A DNA stretch of 64,000 bases from positions 310,001 to 374,000 of the forward strand of contig NZ_FOTW01000006.1 in assembly GCF_900114705.1 (NCBI RefSeq), written 5' to 3'. Every line of letters starts with the position of its first letter. Within the stretch, counting starts at the first letter, position 1. The position numbers and the translations under genes are program-made. Shown here in pieces: positions 59,348-64,000 of this stretch. This stretch comes from Rugamonas rubra. Its GTDB lineage: Bacteria; Pseudomonadota; Gammaproteobacteria; Burkholderiales; Burkholderiaceae_D. The notes beneath the pieces were generated by a model, which saw nothing but the letters and a program-made list of their open reading frames with translations, was not told the origin of the DNA and made no database searches.

Positions 59348-61099
59348 ATGAGTCTTTCCCGGCTGGTTATCGGCTTCGTGCGCCAGCACAGCCGAGCCTA
59401 CCTGCTGGCCGGCGCCATGCTGGCCGGCGTGGCCGCGCTCAGCGTCTGGGTGCCGCGCAAGGTCGGCGCCATGATCGACGGCCTGGCCGCGCACCGCCTC
59501 GGCGGCGGCGAGCTGCTGCTCGAACTGGGCACGCTGCTGCTGATCGGCGTCGCCATCTACCTGCTGCGCGTCGGTTGGCGCCAAACCCTGTTCGCCGCCG
59601 CCTACCAGCTCGGCGTGTCGCTGCGCACCCGCCTGTACCAGCGGCTGGCGCGCCAGGGCCCCGGCTTCTACCAGCGCCAGCGCACCGGCGACCTGATGGC
59701 GCTGGCCACCAACGACATCGACGCCATCGAAATGGCCGCCGGCGAGGCGATGCTGGCCGGCTTCGACGGCACGCTGACCCTGCTGATGGTGCTCGGCATC
59801 ATGCTGCTCGGCGTCGACTGGCGCCTGGCGCTGATCGCCCTGCTGCCCTTCCCGCTGATGGGCCTGGCCTTCTGGCGCATCTCCAGCCACATCCACACCG
59901 CCTCGACCGACTCGCTGCAGCGCTTCAGCGCCCTCAACGACCACGTGCAGGAAACCCTGGCCGGCGTGCGCACCCTGCGCGCGCTGGGCCTGGAGCAGCG
60001 CAGCGGCGCCCAGTTCGCCGAGCTGGCCGGCCACGCCGCCAAGGCCAGCCTGAGCGCGCAGGTGTGGGAGGCCGCCTACGAGCCGGCCGTCGGCCTGACC
60101 CTGGCCACCGCCAGCGCGCTGACCCTGGGCCTGGGCGGCTACCTGGTCTGGCAGGACCAGTTGACCATCGGCGCGCTGACCAGCTTCACCATGTACCTGG
60201 GCCAGTTGATCTGGCCGATGTTCGCCGCCGGCTGGGTGCTGTCGCTGATCGAGCGCGGCCGCGCCGCCTGGGCGCGCGTGCAGCCGATGCTCGAGATGCC
60301 GCTGGCCATCGAGGACGACGGCACGCTGGAACAGCTGGCGCCCGGCGCCATCGAGCTGCGCGGCGTCGGCTACCGCTACCCCGGCCAGGGCGTGGCGGCG
60401 CTGAGCGAGATCACGCTGACGCTGCGGCCGGGCCAGACGCTGGGCCTGGTCGGCGCCACCGGCAGCGGCAAGTCGACCCTGCTGCGCCTGCTGCTGCGCC
60501 AGTTGACGCCGCAGTCCGGCCGGCTGCAGTGGAGCGGCGCCGCGCTGGCCGACTACCGCCTGGCCACCCTGCGCGCGGCGATCAGCTGGGTGCCGCAGGA
60601 ATCCTTCCTGTTCTCGGCCAGCATCGCCGACAACATCGCCCTGGCGCGGCCCGGCGCCAGCCAGGCCGAGATCGAGCGCGCCGCCGACCTGGCGGCGATC
60701 CACGACGACATCCTGCTGTTCCCGCAGGGCTACCAGACCGCCGTCGGCGAGCGCGGCATCACCCTCTCCGGCGGCCAGCGCCAGCGCGTGGCGATCGCCC
60801 GCGCCCTGCTGGCCGACAACGACCTGCTGCTGCTCGACGACGCCCTGTCGGCGGTCGACACCGGCACCGAGACGCAGATCCTGCGCCACCTGGAACAACT
60901 GCGCCTGGCCCGCCCCGGGCGCAGCGCCATCATCGCCAGCCACCGCCTCAGCGCGGTGGTCGGCGCCGACCTGATCGTGGTGCTGCGCGAGGGCCGCGTC
61001 AGCGAGAGCGGCAGCCACGAGGCGCTGCTGGCGCGCGACGGCTGGTACGCCAGCCAGTGGCGCTACCAACAACTGGAGGCCAGCCTGAATGCTGACTAA
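59348..61099 (+). CDS. ABC exporter half-transporter, MdlA-like
   Basis: 583 residues: six spans (about residues 1-320), then an ABC domain with Walker A GATGSGKSTLL, signature LSGGQRQRVAIARALL and Walker B LLLLDDALSAVD, where Asp replaces the usual catalytic Glu. This matches MdlA of the heterodimeric MdlA/MdlB pair. The ATG at 59348 follows AAGGA. It overlaps the next gene by 11 bases. It exports an unknown compound (lipid, drug or peptide). Confidence 0.9.
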   Translation: MSLSRLVIGFVRQHSRAYLLAGAMLAGVAALSVWVPRKVGAMIDGLAAHRLGGGELLLELGTLLLIGVAIYLLRVGWRQTLFAAAYQLGVSLRTRLYQRLARQGPGFYQRQRTGDLMALATNDIDAIEMAAGEAMLAGFDGTLTLLMVLGIMLLGVDWRLALIALLPFPLMGLAFWRISSHIHTASTDSLQRFSALNDHVQETLAGVRTLRALGLEQRSGAQFAELAGHAAKASLSAQVWEAAYEPAVGLTLATASALTLGLGGYLVWQDQLTIGALTSFTMYLGQLIWPMFAAGWVLSLIERGRAAWARVQPMLEMPLAIEDDGTLEQLAPGAIELRGVGYRYPGQGVAALSEITLTLRPGQTLGLVGATGSGKSTLLRLLLRQLTPQSGRLQWSGAALADYRLATLRAAISWVPQESFLFSASIADNIALARPGASQAEIERAADLAAIHDDILLFPQGYQTAVGERGITLSGGQRQRVAIARALLADNDLLLLDDALSAVDTGTETQILRHLEQLRLARPGRSAIIASHRLSAVVGADLIVVLREGRVSESGSHEALLARDGWYASQWRYQQLEASLNAD

Positions 61100-62885
61100 A
61101 CCCGACGACACCTCGGCCCGCCGGCAGACCTGGCAGGCCTTCGCCCTGCTGCGCCGCGCCGCCCGGCCCGACCTGCGCCACTTGTACTGGGCCCTGCTGT
61201 GGCTGGTGCTGGCGGCCGCGCTGGAGGTCACCGGCCCGATCATGGGCAAGGCGCTGATCGACCAGCACCTGCTGCCGCGCCACTTGGACTGGCCGCGCAT
61301 GGCGCTGCTGCTGGGCGGCCTGCTGCTCAGCGGCTGGATCGCCAGCGGCCTGCGCTACCTGCAGCTGGTGCGCCTGTCCGGCCTGGCCATGCGCTCGGTG
61401 CAGCGCCTGCGCGAGCAGGTCTACAACCACGTGCTGCGCCTGCCGATGGCCTTCTTCGACCGCGCCATCACCGGCCAGCTGGTGTCGCGCGTGACCAACG
61501 ACACCGAGGCCGTCAAGACGCTGTACGTGCAGGTGCTGTTCGTCATGCTCGACAGCTCCATCGTCCTCATCGGCACGGTCTGCGCGATGGCCTGGCTGGA
61601 CTGGCACCTGATGGTCATCGTGCTGGCGCTGCTGCCGGCGGTGCTGGCCATCGTCTGGCTGTACCAGCGCCTGAGCGCGCCGGCGGTGACGCGCGCGCGC
61701 GCCCTGCGCAGCGACATCAACGGCCAGATGGCCGAGTCGATCGGCGGCATGAGCGTGCTGCAGGCCTGCAACGCCGAGGCGCGCTTCGCCGCCCGCTTCG
61801 GCGCCACCAACGGGCAGCACTACCAGGCCCGCATGGCCGAGCTGCGCGCCAACGCCTGGCTGCTGCGGCCGGCGCTCGACATGCTCAACATCGTGCTGCT
61901 GGCGGCCGTCATCTTCGTCTTCGGCCAGCGCGACATGACCGCCACCGAGGTCGGCGTGCTGTACGCCTTCATCAGCTACATCGCCCGCGTGATCGAGCCG
62001 CTGATCCAGATCACCATGCAATTCAGCCAACTGCAGCAATCGGTGGTGGCCAGCGCCCGCGTCGCCGCCCTGCTGGCCGAGCCGGGCGCCGCCGAGCACC
62101 TGGCCGGCCGCGCCGAGCTGGCCACGCCCGCCGGCGCCGGCGCCGACGCCAGCCTGCCGGCGGTGGCCATCCGCCACCTCGACTTCGCCTACAAGCCGGG
62201 CCACCCGGTGTTGCACGACCTGTCGCTGGAGATCGCCCAGGGCGACTTCGTCGGCATCGTCGGCCACACCGGCAGCGGCAAGTCGACCCTGCTGTCGCTG
62301 CTGCTGCGCTTCTACCCGGTGCCGGCCGGCGCCATCACGCTGCACGGCGCGGCGCTGGCCGAGATTCCCAACGAGCGCTTCCGCGCCGACGTCGGCCTGG
62401 TGCCGCAGGACCCCTTCCTGCTGGCCGCCTCGGCGCGCGAAAACATCGACATGGGCCGAGGCCTGTCGCAGGCCGAGGTGGAGACGGCGGCGCGCGCCGC
62501 CCACGCCCACGACTTCATCGCCGCCCTCGAGCGGGGCTACGACACGCCGCTCGGCGAGGGCGGCTCGCGCCTGTCGGTGGGCCAGAAGCAGCTGATCGCC
62601 ATCGCCCGCGCGCTGGCCGGCAGCCCGCGCATCCTGCTGCTCGACGAGGCCACCTCGCACATCGACAGCGCCACCGAGCAGATCGTCCAGGGCGCGCTTG
62701 ACGAGCTGCGCGGCCGCGTCACCATCATCGCCATCGCCCACCGCCTGTCGACCATCCGCGCGGCCGATCGCATCGTCGTGCTCAACCACGGCCGCATCGC
62801 CGAGTCGGGCGGCCACGAGCAGCTGATGCGCATAGCCGGCGGCCTGTACCAGCGGCTCTACCTGCTGCAACAACTGGCGGCGTGA
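61089..62885 (+). CDS. ABC exporter half-transporter, MdlB-like
   Basis: 598 residues: six spans then an ABC domain with Walker A GHTGSGKSTLL, signature LSVGQKQLIAIARAL and Walker B ILLLDEATSHID with the catalytic Glu retained. Combined with the upstream half-transporter it gives one complete and one degenerate ATP site, as in MdlAB-type heterodimers. The genes overlap by 11 bases. The GC-rich hairpin just after the stop (about 62893-62920) has no T-run. Confidence 0.92.
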   Translation: MLTKPDDTSARRQTWQAFALLRRAARPDLRHLYWALLWLVLAAALEVTGPIMGKALIDQHLLPRHLDWPRMALLLGGLLLSGWIASGLRYLQLVRLSGLAMRSVQRLREQVYNHVLRLPMAFFDRAITGQLVSRVTNDTEAVKTLYVQVLFVMLDSSIVLIGTVCAMAWLDWHLMVIVLALLPAVLAIVWLYQRLSAPAVTRARALRSDINGQMAESIGGMSVLQACNAEARFAARFGATNGQHYQARMAELRANAWLLRPALDMLNIVLLAAVIFVFGQRDMTATEVGVLYAFISYIARVIEPLIQITMQFSQLQQSVVASARVAALLAEPGAAEHLAGRAELATPAGAGADASLPAVAIRHLDFAYKPGHPVLHDLSLEIAQGDFVGIVGHTGSGKSTLLSLLLRFYPVPAGAITLHGAALAEIPNERFRADVGLVPQDPFLLAASARENIDMGRGLSQAEVETAARAAHAHDFIAALERGYDTPLGEGGSRLSVGQKQLIAIARALAGSPRILLLDEATSHIDSATEQIVQGALDELRGRVTIIAIAHRLSTIRAADRIVVLNHGRIAESGGHEQLMRIAGGLYQRLYLLQQLAA

Positions 62886-63023
62886 CAGCCGGTGGCGCCG
62901 GCCGCGCGGCCGGCGCCGGCAGATGGCCGCGCCGCCCGTTGCTTGCTAAAAACGCACAGTTGATTGCGCTTTTTTTGTGGAAAAAAAACCCGCGGCGGCG
63001 GGATTTCTCGCTTGCAACAAGAA

Positions 63024-63029
63024 TATAAT
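63024..63029 (+). promoter_or_regulatory. Candidate -10 element of the TPR gene
   Basis: TATAAT in an AT-rich stretch 53 bases before the start codon. No convincing -35 was found (TTTCTC nearby is weak). Confidence 0.4.
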
Positions 63030-63081
63030 TGTCTAGACACTTTGCGCAAAAATTGTGCAGTGCGGGACAAGGGGCGGCGCA

Positions 63082-64000
63082 TTGGCAGGCATACGGGATT
63101 CTTCGGTATCACTAGGACTGCGCCGGCTGGCGGCGGCATGCTTGCTGCTGCCGGCGCTGGCCGGCGCGCAGACGGCGGTGGACAGCCAGCTGGCCGAGAT
63201 CCGCGAACAGAGCCGCTTCGTGCCAGACAAGGCGCTGGCCCAGCTGCTCAAGCTGCAGGGCGAGGCGCAGAACGAGTCGGCCGCCACCCGCGCCGAGCTG
63301 ATCAACCAACTCAGCCTGGCGCGCATGCGCCTGGGCCAGAACGAGGCGGCGCTGCCGCTGGCCGACGAGCTGATCGCCTTCGGCCGCCAACAGCGCAGCG
63401 ACGCCATCATCGCCAAGGGCCTGCTGGCCAAGGCCTATGTGCTGTTCGCCATGACCGACGTCAAGGGCGCCCACCAGTTCGCCTTCGAGTCGGACCGCCT
63501 GGCGCAGACCACCAGCGACCTGGCGCTGCGCGTGCAGGCCGCGCTGTCGGCCGGCCAGGCCTACGCCGAGCAGGGCAACTTCCCGCCGGCGCTGGGCAAG
63601 ATGCAGGGCGCCGTCGAGCTGGCGCGCCGGCTCGACGACCTGGTGCCGCTGGCCGCCGCGCTCAACTCCCAGGCCCGCCTGTACACCCAGATGAAGGAAT
63701 ACGAGCAGGGCTTCGCCGCGCTCGACGAGCTCATCGCGGTGGCCGGCAAGCTGCAGTCGCCCGGCCGCCTGGCCATGGCCAAGAGCACCGAGTACGGCCT
63801 GGCGATCGAGTCGCGGCAGACCCGCCGCGCCCTGCGCGCGCTGCAGGACGGCTTGGAGCTGGAGCGCCGGCTGGGGGCGCAGCGCATGATCGCGGTGACC
63901 CTGGTCAACCTGTCGGACAGCTACCTGAAGGAGCAGGACTACGCGCGCACCCTGCAGTACGCCAACGAGTCGCTGCAGGTCTCGCGCCGCAGCAACGACT
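63082..64000 (+). CDS. TPR-repeat protein, 3' truncated by the window
   Basis: 306 codons are visible before the window ends. A TTG start at 63082 is chosen because AAGGGG lies 7 bases upstream; a GTG at 63055 is possible. The first 30 residues form a signal peptide (LAAACLLLPALAGAQT). The rest is a run of helical repeats: AELINQLSLARMRLGQNEAALPLADELI, AKAYVLFAMTDVKGAHQFAFESDRLAQ, LYTQMKEYEQGFAALDELIAVAG and LSDSYLKEQDYARTLQYANESLQ are TPR-like. Similar exported TPR regions in this group of bacteria often lead into a signalling output such as GGDEF or a kinase, but the C-terminus is not visible. Confidence 0.8.
   Translation, partial: MAGIRDSSVSLGLRRLAAACLLLPALAGAQTAVDSQLAEIREQSRFVPDKALAQLLKLQGEAQNESAATRAELINQLSLARMRLGQNEAALPLADELIAFGRQQRSDAIIAKGLLAKAYVLFAMTDVKGAHQFAFESDRLAQTTSDLALRVQAALSAGQAYAEQGNFPPALGKMQGAVELARRLDDLVPLAAALNSQARLYTQMKEYEQGFAALDELIAVAGKLQSPGRLAMAKSTEYGLAIESRQTRRALRALQDGLELERRLGAQRMIAVTLVNLSDSYLKEQDYARTLQYANESLQVSRRSND

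Overview
The window is high-GC DNA with long GC-rich open frames on both strands. It fits a betaproteobacterium of the Oxalobacteraceae type (Massilia, Duganella, Janthinobacterium and relatives). This assignment is inference from gene content: groESL with a CIRCE element, a glucokinase-RpiR fusion, a phasin, a TonB-dependent maltodextrin-type receptor, an EAL protein and a chemoreceptor. No rRNA, tRNA, CRISPR array, transposase or prophage gene was recognised.

Layout. 1-3.4 kb: end of a sensor kinase gene, then heat-shock-controlled groES-groEL. 3.5-9.1 kb: a minus-strand sugar-acid operon (2-keto-3-deoxy-galactonate kinase, its aldolase, IlvD/Edd dehydratase, SMP-30 lactonase, LysR regulator) forming most of a De Ley-Doudoroff galactose-type route. 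9.2-13.4 kb: a methyltransferase, a small anchored protein, and a PadR-MFS efflux pair with a palindromic operator, then a GNAT acetyltransferase. 13.5-19.1 kb: bifunctional glucokinase/RpiR, a GH13 alpha-glucosidase and a POT-family transporter. 19.5-22.1 kb: a NitT/TauT-type ABC importer. 22.3-28.2 kb: a complete ribose operon, rbsBACRKD in transcription order, with a palindromic RbsR operator. 28.5-33.9 kb: a DctB/DctD-like two-component pair translationally coupled to a DUF262/DUF1524 (GmrSD-like) protein.

34-53 kb is a large alpha-glucan utilisation region: secreted pullulanase, PKD lipoprotein, MalS-like periplasmic amylase, phosphoglucomutase, sugar:cation MFS permease, GH31 alpha-glucosidase, TonB-dependent receptor and a cyclomaltodextrinase-like GH13. 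A plausible flow is outer-membrane uptake by the receptor, periplasmic hydrolysis, inner-membrane import by the MFS permease, cytoplasmic hydrolysis by the 15.6-kb glucosidase, and entry into glycolysis through glucokinase and Pgm. Several promoters here and the 17.3-17.5 kb promoter carry a shared motif, TGTAGT-N3-ACTACA or its half-sites. An M2 dipeptidase and an orphan HTH gene are interspersed.

53-64 kb holds a degenerate EAL protein, a methyl-accepting chemotaxis protein, a small GNAT/cytosine deaminase/DUF2164 cluster, a phasin, a heterodimeric MdlA/MdlB-type ABC exporter and the start of a TPR protein cut by the window end.

A family of dispersed palindromes (AGGGTCAGACCCT followed by AGGGTCTGACCCT, or GGGG/CCCC variants) occurs only between genes, six times, with a longer relative at 10.8 kb. 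Function calls rest on motifs and remembered family features; no database search was run.
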